From Paralithodes platypus (taxonomy: Eukaryota > Arthropoda > Malacostraca > Decapoda > Lithodidae), in NCBI GenBank assembly GCA_032716605.1, contig CM064485.1:28485558-28549557 (forward strand): 64,000 bases of DNA. The letters are read 5' to 3'. Shown in pieces: positions 23,536 through 34,180 of this stretch. The notes beneath the pieces are model-generated. The model had not been told where the DNA came from and did not search any database. It saw only the letters and a list, made by a program, of their open reading frames with translations. Position 1 is the first letter of the stretch. Each line of letters opens with the position of its first letter. Both the position numbers and the translations under genes were made by a program.

Positions 23536-25760
23536 TCAGTCCTGTGCCCGTGCAAGGCGGCAGCACTTGCAGCAGCACCCCGAAAAGGACCAGCAGAAGG
23601 ACGGGACTGAGAAGACCCCGCACGCGACACAGCGCGTCGGTGCGTGACGTAAGCAGGGTTCGCAACGACACAGCGCGTCGTCGCGTGTCGGAAGCAGGGG
23701 CCGCCGACAGAGAAGCGTAGCATTCCCAAGCATCCTGCTTAAAAAAAAACGACGTATATAGCGCAGAGTACACCAACCCTGACGAATATCCAAGGGGGCC
23801 GGCCGGCAGAACGAGGACCGTACCGTCGGGCGTTGCCGAGTTGCCGCGCACAAAACAGCCTGCAGCTCGGGAACCAAAGACACCGCGAGCCGAAGGTGGA
23901 CCCGCTGAACGCGGTCCAAACCCTCGCGAAGATCGCCTGGCGCAGACGCCTCGAAAAGCCGCAGGTGGTGAACAGACGTCTGGAGGGAACCTAAAGACAA
24001 GACAATAAGTCTGTCACCCTCTGTCGCAAGGGAAAAACCTTGGCGACAGAGGGCTGATCCGGGTGAGAGAAGAACGGGGTAGCAATAGAACAAAGTTCAA
24101 GAACGGGCGCGCTCATCCAGGACCACAACGCGCCGTCCAACCCGCCGACAGACACAAGAGGAGGCAAAATCAGTGATGACTCCGGGGGAGGGACTGAAGG
24201 AGAGCCGTCGATGGATCGGTGTGTGAAGTCGAAGGCCTCAGCAAACCAGGCCTCCAATGGGAGAGGGTGACCGAGCATGATGGCTAAGCCAGGCGTACCG
24301 GCGTCGCACAAACCCGTCCCATAGGAGGACAGACCCGTCAACACAGCCAGGGACTGAACAGCCGGAAGGACGTCAGGGCGGCTGAAGTCTGACCAGAGCG
24401 TAGGCCTGCAGAAGGGAGGGGGACCGTAGCAGGGGTAGGTAGGGTGAGGCGCTGAGGGTGAGTCACCGCCAAGAAGCGCGAGAAGAGGGAGTCTGCCATC
24501 GACTCCAAGCGCCCGTCGAAGCGTGACACAACCCAGCCCTGAGTAGCCGACAATCGATCCGAGAGAGGCGACCCCCCCCCCAGATTGGTCGGCCCGCAGG
24601 GGCGAGCGTGAGAGGGAGCGAGACCCACGACACGAACCAGCAGCGTCGCGGCCCAAGGAAGGCGAGTGACGATGGTTGTGTCGCCGTTGAGGGACTCGTC
24701 CCCGATCACGAACGGCCGAGGGGGAAACAGCACCATCCCCCTCTTCCAGCGACACGTCAGCTCCTGAGAAAGGGGACCCCGAAACCTCGCGAAACCCCAC
24801 CGAGGCAAGAGGAGGGGTACCCCCCTGGCGAGACGGTAAGCGAAGGTCAGGAAGAGAAGAATGAGGAGGAGCAGGACGACGGGAGTGGGAAGGCTGGCCG
24901 GGTGAAAGGAGGCCAGAAGGAGCCGCGGGGGGAAACAGAGCAAGGATCCCCGGGGCTGAGATAACAGGGCGGCCCGACACCGAGGCGGAGGAGGGAGGGA
25001 CCTCCACCGTGGGACGAGACCGTAAAGGAAGAATAGGCACTGAAGCAGGTGAAGTAGGAGAAGCAACGACATCCAGGCGGACCCTCCTGGACAGTGTAGG
25101 AGGAGGGAGCAGAGGGCCAGCTACAGCATGAACAACGGCGCGCGGAGAGGACAACGTAAGAGGAAGTCGTCTGGGCTGGGGAAGCGGGCGGAAGGGAGTA
25201 GAGCCCCTATCCGTAGAGGCCAGGGGAGGGCGCACAGGGGCAGAGCCGCTAACCCCGGCCTCAGTGCGAGAACCATGACGAGGGCGATGGGTGTCGTCAA
25301 GGCGATCAGGAGGACGACGAGGGGCAGTAGAGGACGGACGACAAGGCGAGCGAGAGCGTGGACGGAGCTGGGGAACCCCCCGATGATGGGACGACCGGCT
25401 GCGGGACCCAGGGGAGAGGGCCCGAGCAGGGAGAGGGTCAGGTGAACGGCCTTCAGTCGGGTCAGGGATACCCAGGGCGACGCGGATCCGGTCGGCAACA
25501 AAGGCCGGGGAACGGTGGCCCACAGTCCTAATGTGACGGGAGACCATTGTCCACACCGACGGAAGGGAAGCAGAGGCCACAGCCGCCGCCGAGGAACCAG
25601 GGCCATGGTGCAGCACATCCACCAGGGCCAGACACGTGCCACACAGAGCAGGGAGGTAGGCCGTAGAGGACACACAGAGCGAGTGGCGCAAGCAGGACTT
25701 GTGGCTCTCCAAGCACGGGGAGCGACAACCAAGGCGAAAGCAAGGCAGCCTACCTGCACT
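23536..25760 (-). pseudogene. Gag-like region of DIRS copy A (start codon lost)
   Basis: The Cys/His-rich N-terminal domain is present (CFRLGCRSPCLESHKSCL, about 25740-25690), followed by the Ser/Arg/Pro-rich linker and, in a second frame after a run of ten G, the segment SPLSDRLSATQGWVV. The position that holds the ATG in copy B (45167) is CTG here (A to C). A deletion of roughly 350-400 bp joins 'YPCYGPPPF' to 'TLWSDFSR'. The C-terminal part (24093-23536) is in another frame again. Confidence 0.8.
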
Positions 25761-26080
25761 AGAAGAACACACACCATAATCAGCACGGCGAAGGAGTAAG
25801 TGGAGAGAATGTCCAAGAAGAACCAGGGAAGGAGCATGGGGAAACAGGAACACACATGCAAACAGGTATCCGTACTCGCCCTAAACTGGGAGCACAGAGG
25901 TAGGTGAGGAGGGCGGCCGAGGCGGAAGAGCACTAGCAGAACCTGCAAAGATGGAGAAAGTGTTAACCACCACTCAACATCTTACATGCAGGGCCTATAA
26001 CACCAGTAAAGTGCATACACCAATATAGTATCAGGCAACAAGATGACATAAAAAAAGTCAATAGTGAAAGCCAACTATTA

Positions 26081-26224
26081 CCGCAAATTTGCGGGCCAAT
26101 GGAGGCATAACCGTATCGACACCACCCTCCCGCAATTTTGCGGGACCCCCCCCAACGATCTCCGCAAATTTGCGGGGAGCCGAAACGTCCCAGAGGACCG
26201 AATCGAGCTCCCGCAAATTTGCGG
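26081..26224. promoter_or_regulatory. Four palindromes CCGCAAATTTGCGG in the leader of DIRS copy A
   Basis: Perfect copies lie at 26081-26094, 26162-26175 and 26211-26224; a one-base variant, CCGCAATTTTGCGG, lies at 26130-26143. The same array is in copies B and C. Each is a 14-bp dyad, suitable for a dimeric DNA-binding protein. The location upstream of Gag suggests transcriptional control; no protein is identified. Confidence 0.7.
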
Positions 26225-26239
26225 GACCGGCCGAGATGG

Positions 26240-27202
26240 TCCGGCGCCGAAAAAAGCGAGAGGAGCGTCTAGGGAATACCAAAAAAGGCCACAAAAAAAG
26301 CGTCATCTCCTTATGAACTCCAAGCAATGATGGCCATCAAGCTGAGCAGTGTCTTCCTTGAATTTATCCTGACTCAACCGGTAAAGGGAGAGGCAAGGAA
26401 GACACACCAGGGGAGAGGAGGCACATCCCCCAGGAACCACCCAACCCACAGAGATAGAGCAAAGCCCATGAGGAGAAGTGGCAGGGAGGGTGGTTTCGCA
26501 CAAACAGGGGCCCCCGTGAGGTACCCCTGGATTGGGCAAAAGACTATGAAAGGATGGAGGTGAAACAGGAAGAGAAAACAAAAACCAGTAAATGAAACTG
26601 GTGAGAAAAAGGGTGGCCTAGCCGTGAGCAGAGAATGTGTCAGGGGCGAAAAACCCTGTGGTGTGAAAGAGGGGCCCTCGTGGGGTACCCCTGGAGTATC
26701 ACGAACCACCTGTCGCCCAGGCCCTTGAGACACAGTGAAGGACTCGAAAGGGGGGACTCCGGAATAACGCTAATAATGCGGCCGACACAAACTCTCTACA
26801 AACAGCACCGCCACCAACGAAAACTCAGATTGTTTACCAACGGTACACCTAGGCTATGAAAAAATGAAAACTCATAGGGGCATAGCAATTCCTGAATGAG
26901 AAAACGAGCTAGGCGAAATTAAGCTAAAAGCTAAACTATGCCCAGACTAACAGGAAAAAAGAATATGAAGAGAAAGAATGAAAAACATATACGAGGAACG
27001 CCAGGCGCCCCCGTACCTTCGGTAGGCTATTTCCACACGCGTCTCCATTATACACACTTAGGAGCCCATTTACGTGTGCCCTAGATCACGTAACATCTGT
27101 CTAACAAAAAAGAAGGCCAGATAAGCCGAAACGAACCTAAACAGGGTGAATTAAAGGAGCACAACAAAAGCGACTTCATTCAATGGAGCGCGTGAAAAAA
27201 TG
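26240..27202 (-). other. 5' leader of DIRS copy A
   Basis: Non-coding sequence between the left inverted repeat and the palindrome array, closely matching the leaders of B and C (for example 42360-43320). Unlike the body, it shows no excess of adenine substitutions between copies. Confidence 0.75.
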
Positions 27203-27500
27203 ATGACAAGAGAGGGTCGCTCATGCGCACGTCCGATAGGGATCTGCACATGACGGAACACGGGATGGGCCTTAAGCGGTAACTAAGGTAAACCCCTTTT
27301 TCTTCTCTTTATGCTTTTTTCACCTTCGGTGGTAGTTTTGGTTAATGTACAACGTCTCCTAGAGCAAGATAAGGAGTAGACTCTAGACGTTTTCTTTTTA
27401 ACCGCGGTTGGAATGACGACATAGCAGTCAAAATAGACAAGTCGTCATTGCAATTAGGTTAATAGCCTTGACGTTGGATTTGCCAAGACTACTAACAAAT
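27203..27500 (-). repeat. Left inverted terminal repeat of DIRS copy A
   Basis: It starts (minus strand) with TTGTTAGTAGTCTTGG and ends at 'ctctcttgtcatca'. It pairs with 19498-19800 and is almost identical to 42053-42353 and 43432-43733. Confidence 0.92.
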
Positions 27501-27804
27501 AAAGTACACTCCCCTGCGTCCCATCTCTATATCTTGTCATCTCTACAATATGCTGCGTTAAAAAACAATCTCTCACTTTCTCTATACTTATTTTCCAGGC
27601 TACCCTGTCCCGCTGGAGTAGTACAATTTGCCCAGTTGATCCTTGGCAAATTGAAATCTCCAATCAACATTTTATATTTGTTCTCTCTATTATCTATCTC
27701 CTCCATTGCTTTCAGTAGGTTTTCATCCTCTCCCCTGCTATTATTTGGGCTTCTATATATAGAGGCAATTAGAATTGATCCTCTTACACATTTTACTTCA
27801 ATAC
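27501..27804 (-). pseudogene. LINE AP endonuclease, middle part
   Basis: The minus strand encodes GSILIASIYRSPNNS and MLIGDFNLPRINW, the conserved GDFN region of AP-type LINE endonucleases, then GTQGSVLYL at the breakpoint with DIRS copy A. The frame continues at 19449. On the other side it stops at the LTR element (27805). Confidence 0.85.
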
Positions 27805-28192
27805 TGTGGTTGAAATACAAAAACGTTAGCACCCTTACCTCACGGTGAGAATATCCTTGTGCGGAGTTGTACAGTATAGGCTAGCCTAGGCCTAGGCCAA
27901 ATCCCCATCCAACGTTGTCAACGCTCCAGAAACTGCGACCTCAAACCACAATCTGACCTGACCTACAGCTACAGTGATGACCACACGAACCACCGACCTC
28001 GGCTGAATCTATTCACCTACCACAGCAACACTACACTCGGTAAATACGACGGGAGCTCCCTGCGACCTCTGCATCCCCATCCTCACACGCGTGTTTACCC
28101 TGGACCCCGCTTCGTTCGCCCCATGTGCCTAAAACTAACTAACCTACCCAACGTAAATCAAACCTACCCAACGTAAATCGAATTACACCACA
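27805..28192 (-). repeat. 3' LTR (388 bp)
   Basis: TG...CA ends. It contains a second copy of 'aacctacccaacgtaaatc' (28141-28180) that the other LTR lacks. Otherwise nearly identical to 32066-32437. Confidence 0.95.
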
Positions 28193-28206
28193 CGCCCCCC
28201 TGATCT
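28193..28206 (-). promoter_or_regulatory. Polypurine tract of the LTR element
   Basis: On the minus strand the bases directly before the 3' LTR read AGATCAGGGGGGCG, a purine-rich tract in the position used to prime plus-strand synthesis. Confidence 0.65.
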
Positions 28207-28322
28207 CAAGATCAATCTAACAAAAAACAACAAAAATTATAGTAGTTTTCCACCGTACCTAATGGCATACCGCCCTAGTACTACTAAGGTACGTTGGACA
28301 TCGCGCAGTCCCTTTATCCCAC

Positions 28323-29869
28323 CTACTCAATTTCACAATCACTTCCCGTCTCATAATTTCCCATCCACCCTGGCCGTCGCCTCTCTCTCTGCGACCATCG
28401 TGGTACCACTTCGTTTTCTTCTACCTCTTCTTGCTCGTCATCCCCCACCTCATCATCAGTTGAAGACTCTACCACTCTTCTGACGTCCAAGATATGACGT
28501 GGCATCCCGTCGACACTGAGGTTATTCCTGGAATGCACGTCCGTCACAGTACCCCTCCCCCACTGGGATGTACACTTTGCATTTGGGGGCTTCACCCAAA
28601 TCTCCTCCCCAATTTGGATAGAGGCAGGCCCTTCCTCCCCCCAATGGCCATCGGCACCGCACATGGATGTCGCCATTCATACTGAAATACTGCTCTTTGT
28701 GGTACAGTTCTCTCATCCTGACCTGATCTAGGGGACATATTATACCAAAATACTGCTTCCATAGGCGCTACCTGCCCCCTCTCTGCCATCGCCTTGATTG
28801 TCCGATGATGTCTTTCCACAATTCCGTTCCCACTTGGCCGATACGCGGCTCTAAAGAAACGTCGGACATTCCACCTATCAAGCATGTCCTTCAAAGCCTG
28901 CGACCGAAAAGCAGTACCGTTATCCATCAACACCTCATCAACTGGGCCCCTCTCTAGGAAGATCTCATTCAGCACACCTGCAATCTCTTCCGCATTCTCT
29001 GCTCTTAATTCCCTCCAGATAGCCACCCGCCCAGGTCCGCAGTCCACCATAGATAGGTACAGCCCCTGCCGATAGTGTGTCACATCAACCGCCAACCTTT
29101 GCCAACCATTATCCACTCTAATCTCCCCAGACACATGTACACTCGGTGCAGGGTCGATCGACTGACATCTGTCACAACGTCTCACCACCTCTCGAACGTT
29201 GTCCCTCGTGACTGCAGGGTTGACCTTCCTTGCCATAAACAGCGTCCTGTCGACTCCCATGTGGTGCATTTGATGTAGCTCCTTTACACTTGGTGCTCCC
29301 ATGCAGCACACCATAGCCGCCTCCTTTGTTTCCTCTGGAACCCCGAGCCAGGATTTCTTTACTCTTGTTAGGGCATCTGCCTTGTTCTTCTCTGATGGCA
29401 CAAAAACTACACACAACTGCAGACCATACACATCTTTCAACTCCCTCAGAATTCCCAAACGACGCTTCACAATCAGTTCTGAGGCTCCCTTTGTTCGAAC
29501 TCTTTTCTCTTCCGTCACCACTGATTTCAGCCAACCAAACACTGTAGCAGAATCCGTTCGAACCTCGATCTCTTGCAAACCCCACTTCAAGGCCAAATTG
29601 ATACCTTTCAATACCGCGTCCAACTCGGCCACGTTGATATGACTGTAGTCGTGCTTCTTCCTCAACCACGCAGCATCCTCAACTTCTACATTACCTATCT
29701 CCAATATCACGCCTGTCGCTATACTACTTGCGTCACACCATACGACCCCCTTCTCCGACTTCGGAGTGTACCATCTTCCTCTCACTGGGTCTTCGCGTCT
29801 CACTCTTTCTATGACATCTTGCATCATCGTGACTGTCTCTTTTCCGACCTTGTTTTTCCCATCTTGCAC
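28323..29869 (-). CDS. RNase H and integrase of the LTR retrotransposon
   Basis: The frame 29869-28592 covers RNase H (VVWCDASSIATGV with the first Asp, then VAELDAVLKGI with Glu and EVRTDSATVFGW with Asp) and integrase. Integrase has an HHCC finger (HHMGVDRTLFMARK, then RCDRCQ) and DDE residues in LAVDVTHY, LMDNGTAFRS and GNGIVERHHRT. A frame change near 28600 leads to the C-terminal tail (28676-28323), which is acidic and then basic. All core catalytic residues are present. The start given is only where this frame opens, because the protein is part of a Pol polyprotein. Confidence 0.85.
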
Positions 29870-31382
29870 CTTCCGCTCTCCTCTTAACGTAACTACATGC
29901 TACCCACAGCCATCCTGCAATGGGATAGTGGCACACCAGCCTTCCACAAGCTGAGAATAGCTCTCTCCTACTCCAGTTCTCCCTAATTTCCGGAACCTCA
30001 TTACCTCTCTGGAATACTAGCTCGCCTGTTCTATCTCTCTCTAATCTCAAGCCCAACGCCGCACCCCCTTCCAACGGCTGCGGCTCCTTTGTGGCCAATC
30101 CAAACCTAGCCAAGTGCTCTACAACCTCGGCTGCTGTCACCACAGTCTCATCCACTAGTATATCGTCAATGTATGAATTTGTGGCAGCCTTCATCTTATG
30201 CGTTTTCCCCAACACTGTCTTGAGTATCCTCGCCATAATTCTTGGAGCCGAATTCAACCCGAAACCCAACCTCGTCAAGCAATACGTCTTCCCCTTGTAT
30301 CTCACCAGCTGGTACTTCCAGAGCTTCTCTGTCACATGAATTTGTAAATAAGCGGACTTCAAATCCACAATGGTCGAGGCCCCACCCATCTGCCTCCACT
30401 CCCTGAGTGTCTCGCCGCACACATCCGCGACGTCATCGCCTGTGTGACTCATCACGTGGGAATTGAGTTCACGAAAATCCAATACAGGCCGTACCTTGTT
30501 TTTCGTCGGTTGAACCACCGCCATCAACGGCAACACTCCACTCCCCACTTCCTCCCCCCATGGCAGCAGAATGTCCTCATCAATCCACCTCTTCACCTCC
30601 TTGTCAAAATCTTCTCTCACTCCCTCTTTCATAGCATGTTCATAGCAACCAACTTTGTTCTTCAAAACAGGCAACTCTCCTTTCAACAACCACTCGACTA
30701 CCCACTTCCTACCATCAAATACCGCAACAAAATCCTTATCCTCAATCTTGCATGGATCAGCCCCCCATTCGGTTCCTGGCTTCGACACCCCTCTCTTTGG
30801 CTCAACAACCCCGGCTGCCTTTGTGAACTTATCTTTCAGCTCTTCAGTCTCAGGCAGCTTCACAACCCTCCCTTCCGACTTTATGGCCACAGCGCATTGG
30901 TTCTCTCCACTCTCGGCAGTTGAACGGCATACCGGTACCTTCCCAAACGTTACCGGTACTCTTCCATCTACAATCGTAGCGCCACCCAGTTGGCTGATTA
31001 CATCCATCCCCATCACTACATCAATGCCATCAATTACTCTATCAAGTACTATGGCCCTGACCCACAATCGGATTCCTCGCACTGTCAACTCCACTTCTCT
31101 GGCACCCTCACACCTTATCTCTCTTCCATCGACTCCGACCAGCCTAGCGTCCTCTCCCTCACACTTTCCTACCAAACGAGAGGCCAACACAGTGGTCGAA
31201 CAGCCAGTATCCACAAGGGCTCTTGCCCCTTTCCCCCCCACCAGTACCTCCACCACTGGCAGGGAGCTTGGGAGCGCCTTTACTCGACTAAAGGGGTAGC
31301 TTCCGGCGCAGCAGCTCCCCCTTGACCGTTTCCCTGGTTGCAACGGCTCGCTATGTGACCCTCCTTCCCACACCGATAGCAA
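29733..31382 (-). CDS. Protease and reverse transcriptase of the LTR retrotransposon
   Basis: A 549-codon frame. The aspartic protease motif ALVDTGCSTTVLAS lies near residue 55. RT follows with VRPVLDFRELNSHV, STIVDLKSAYLQIHV and the active site SYIDDILVDE (about 30150-30180). The frame overlaps the next (RNase H-integrase) frame by about 140 bp at its end, where the coding signal moves, so a frameshift lies near 29870. It resembles Ty3/gypsy Pol in order and motifs. Confidence 0.85.
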   Translation of the reverse strand: MLSVWEGGSHSEPLQPGKRSRGSCCAGSYPFSRVKALPSSLPVVEVLVGGKGARALVDTGCSTTVLASRLVGKCEGEDARLVGVDGREIRCEGAREVELTVRGIRLWVRAIVLDRVIDGIDVVMGMDVISQLGGATIVDGRVPVTFGKVPVCRSTAESGENQCAVAIKSEGRVVKLPETEELKDKFTKAAGVVEPKRGVSKPGTEWGADPCKIEDKDFVAVFDGRKWVVEWLLKGELPVLKNKVGCYEHAMKEGVREDFDKEVKRWIDEDILLPWGEEVGSGVLPLMAVVQPTKNKVRPVLDFRELNSHVMSHTGDDVADVCGETLREWRQMGGASTIVDLKSAYLQIHVTEKLWKYQLVRYKGKTYCLTRLGFGLNSAPRIMARILKTVLGKTHKMKAATNSYIDDILVDETVVTAAEVVEHLARFGLATKEPQPLEGGAALGLRLERDRTGELVFQRGNEVPEIRENWSRRELFSACGRLVCHYPIAGWLWVACSYVKRRAEGARWEKQGRKRDSHDDARCHRKSETRRPSERKMVHSEVGEGGRMV

Positions 31383-31812
31383 GTTATGGCTGGCTTCGGC
31401 TCCCTACACTCCCTTGCCATGTGAGAGCCACCACATCTGAAGCAGCGACCTTTGAACCCACGCGCCTCCCATTTCCTGCCACTCGGGTCACCCCGTGGAG
31501 CCTGCCACCTTGCCTCCACTTCCGGCCCCCCAGTAGCAACCGCTGCAACTCCCTGGCTTCCTCCTGACGCCAATACTCTAGCCCTATTAATTAACTCACG
31601 CTCACCGAATCCGACTCGACGTCCTTAACCTGCTGCAGCTCCATCGATATCCTGTCCGGAAACCCAGTTATAAAAGCTAGCTTCACAGCCCTCTCCAAGC
31701 CCTCTCCCTTCCACCCAGCTAGCCCTGCCACCCTCCTTATCTCGTTAGCATAGACATCCACCCCCTCACCTGTCCATGTCACCCTCTTTAGCCTTCCATA
31801 TGCCTCAAACAT
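31280..31812 (-). pseudogene. Gag C-terminal half and nucleocapsid of the LTR retrotransposon
   Basis: 31812-31591 continues the capsid-like region (TWTGEGVDVYANEIRRVAG). 31573-31280 carries two zinc knuckles, CFRCGGSHMAREC and CYRCGKEGHIASRC, typical of nucleocapsid. The pieces are in different frames from the Gag N-terminus, so Gag as it stands is broken. Confidence 0.8.
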
Positions 31813-32039
31813 TCCCTGTGTAAAAGCCTCATCTTCTTAGCATCTAATTGATCATCCTCACTCATTTCGAGGTACAAGGCTAACGCATCTCCCTCCAAGT
31901 ACAGTGGTATGAAACTAGCCAAGTCGTCAAATTTCAAGAGTTTCGCCACCAACTCTGCCTTCTTTAGCCACGCCACCACGTCGCCCTTACCATCATACGA
32001 CTTCATCATTTCACTACTCACCTTCCCTTTTCCAGACAT
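31788..32039 (-). pseudogene. Gag N-terminus of the LTR retrotransposon
   Basis: I place the start at the ATG at 32039 (MSGKGKVSSEMMKSY), 27 bp after the 5' LTR, because upstream in-frame codons lie in the LTR. The segment SYDGKGDVVAWLKKAELV resembles the N-terminal capsid regions of gypsy-like Gags. The bases between LTR and ATG show no obvious TGG-type primer-binding site. Confidence 0.7.
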
Positions 32040-32065
32040 GGTGACTAGTATGCGCCTAGATAGCT

Positions 32066-32437
32066 TGTGGTTGAAATACAAAAACGTTAGCACCCTTACC
32101 TCACGGTGAGAATATCCTTGTGCGGAGCTGTACAGTATAGGCTAGCCTAGGCCTAGGCCAAGCAGTTCCCCATCCAACGTTGTCAACGCTCCAGAAATTG
32201 CGACCTCAAACCACAATCTGACCTGACCTACAGCTACAGTGATGACCACACGAACCACCGACCTCGGCTGAATCTATTCACCTACCACAGCAACACTACA
32301 CTCGGTAAATACGACGGGAGCTCCCTGCGACCTCTGCATCCCCATCCTCACACGCGTGTTTACCCTGGACCCCGCTTCATTCGCCCCATGTGCCTAAAAC
32401 TAACTAACCTACCCAACGTAAATCGAATTACACCACA
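32066..32437 (-). repeat. 5' LTR (372 bp)
   Basis: TG...CA ends, followed by the target duplication AATAC at 32438-32442. Confidence 0.95.
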
Positions 32438-32442
32438 AATAC

Positions 32443-32690
32443 ACAAATACTCACAATACTGCTGTCTCATATCCACCTCATTAACCTTGAGCTCTTTTCT
32501 TACATAAATAAACAGTCCTCCTCCAACCTCTGCTCTAATAGCATTTCTCTCATATAACTCAAAACCCTCCAAACTATATTCCACCAGTTCCCTTTCAATT
32601 CTAGCATTTTTTGGTCTTACTTCCTGTAGGGCTATGACATCAGGTTTTTCCTCTTCATCCTGCAACCTATATTGTCCTTGTCCCAATTTT
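32443..32690 (-). pseudogene. LINE AP endonuclease, N-terminal part
   Basis: The minus strand encodes KPDVIALQEVRPKNARI and AEVGGGLFIYVRK, the first conserved blocks (QE, GGG) of AP endonucleases of CR1-like LINEs. The frame carries into 27804 once the LTR element and one copy of AATAC are disregarded. ORF1 and the LINE 5' UTR are not visible upstream, so the LINE was 5'-truncated or has decayed. Confidence 0.8.
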
Positions 32691-33367
32691 TGTGTGTTTA
32701 GTTTGCAAGTTTTACATTTTAATGCACCAAGGGTTGCTGTTTAGTAGTCAAAATAGAATTCTTTTGATCTCATAATTACCTCTCCAAAATTAGTTTTTTG
32801 GCCACAGCTCACTCAAAGACAATTGCAGAGGTTGAAGTACTAACTAAACTAAAGGTTTCTAAACACCCCTGATGGTCACAAAGGTTTTTAAAGGTGAATT
32901 ACATAAGCTGCATACCTAGTAAGATGTATATTTTGTATGCATCAAAACATATTAAGGATGCTCAGGTTTGTGTAGAATAAAGTAAATTTACGTCAGTAAA
33001 GAAAACAAATATTCAACAGTTTTTTATCTGGTGGCGTCTGATTGTTGACTGTCTTGCAAATTTTGCGCCTTCCAGTAATGTGATGACGTCATAGATTCTG
33101 ATAGTTGTCAGGCAGCAGAAATATACCTTTAACTTGACCCGATTTATTATATATTTTACGGGCAAATTTATGGATATTCCCGATAATGGTGTATTACTAG
33201 AGTATTAAACGTTCTGCTAGATAACTTATCTCACTATTTTTTTATCTTTGTGTAATTCACCTTTAACCCGGCAAGTGCAGATCTACTAATATGAGGTTTT
33301 ACTGGTGCGCTGCGGAACTCCTTATATAATCCCAGGCCTTTAAAAAAAACATTTAAACCAGCCCAGT
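32691..33367. other. Unassigned DNA
   Basis: AT-rich, no gene or element boundary that I can support. Confidence 0.4.
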
Positions 33368-34180
33368 ATCAATTGATTTTTTTTTTTTCATTTTTTTTTT
33401 TTTATTATTGCCCCTTGGCCATGCCAAATATCACTCCTCCACATCCCCTCCTCCTCCCCCCCCCCCCCCTCCTTCAATTATCACCTATTTTCTCTCTTAT
33501 TCCCTTATTTTGGCAGTATATTTTCGTGCTATCAATAGCGATTCATAAGCAGGCGTTGCTTGCTACACAGCGAATGAAAGAGAGAAAGAGAGAGAACTAC
33601 ACGACAGTGTCTCTCCAGACGTCGTGAGGGGTGGATGTTGGCAGGCTGGCTGGCACTACATGTATATAACTCCCGCTCTCATTTGCCAATTTTGACCAGC
33701 CAAACGCTGTTTCCACTTGTTTTATTGTTCTAACAGTTTAATATCTTCATAATCAACGTAAAATAGGCACATATGGATCAATTGATTTATTTTGTTTTCC
33801 TTTTTTTTTTTTATTATTGTCCCTTGGCCATGCCAAATATCACTCCTCCACATCCCCTCCTCCCCCCCCCCCCCTTTCAATTATCACCTATTTTCTCTCT
33901 TATTCCCTTATTTTGGCAGTATATTTTTGTGCTATCAATAGCGATTCATAAGCAGGCGTTGCTTGCTACACAGCGAATGAAAGAGAGAAAGAGAGAGAAC
34001 TACACGACAGTGTCTCTCCAGACGTCGTGAGGGGTGGATGTTGGCAGGCTGGCTGGCACTCCATGTATATAACTCCCGCTCTCATTTGCCGATTTTGACC
34101 AGCCAAACGCTGTTTCCACTTGTTTTATTGTTCTAACAGTTTAATATCTTCATAATCAACGTAAAATAGGCGCATATGGA
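33368..34180 (+). repeat. 409-bp tandem duplication
   Basis: The units 33368-33776 and 33777-about 34180 both begin ATCAATTGATTT, carry a T-run, 'ccttggccatgccaaatatc', a C-run, GAAAGAGAGAAAGAGAGAGA and end 'aaaataggcncatatggat'. They differ at only a few positions outside homopolymers, so the duplication is recent. The 84- and 85-codon frames in the two units begin in T- and C-runs and are not convincing genes. Confidence 0.9.

Larger units (their letters stand above)
19450..27500 (-). mobile_element. DIRS-type retrotransposon, copy A (hypermutated)
   Basis: This 8.05-kb insertion lies in the LINE endonuclease. Its 5' end is at 27500 and its 3' end at 19450. It has the full DIRS layout: left inverted repeat (27203-27500), leader, Gag, RT, RNase H, recombinase, internal complementary region and right inverted repeat. 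The LINE frame fixes the empty site: ATTTG (minus strand) is found once in the empty LINE and at both junctions after insertion, which fits recombination between a circular intermediate and the target. Coding regions carry the adenine-directed substitutions shared with copy C. About 350-400 bp of the Gag C-terminal region is missing relative to copy B. Confidence 0.93.
27805..32437 (-). mobile_element. Ty3/gypsy-like LTR retrotransposon
   Basis: A 4.63-kb element with LTRs at 27805-28192 and 32066-32437, each starting TGTGG and ending CACA, and flanked by the 5-bp duplication AATAC (27800-27804 and 32438-32442). Order on the minus strand is gag, two CCHC knuckles, protease, RT, RNase H, integrase, which fits Ty3/gypsy. 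It sits inside the AP endonuclease of the CR1-like LINE. Gag has at least one frameshift, so the copy is probably inactive, but the LTRs are very similar, differing mainly by a 20-bp duplication and a 4-bp indel. Confidence 0.95.

Noticed and set aside
20831..25445. Long plus-strand frames over copy A, and minus-strand frames over copies B and C
   Set aside because: They run antisense to RT-bearing frames, have no recognisable domains and follow from the rarity of A on the coding strand.
20134..25950. ADAR or APOBEC editing as the cause of the substitutions
   Set aside because: A changes to C, G and T about equally, and C and G are little affected; these enzymes would give A to G or C to T / G to A.
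33373..34030. Two similar 84- and 85-codon frames as a duplicated small gene
   Set aside because: They start in T- and C-runs, and the repetition is explained by the 409-bp DNA duplication.
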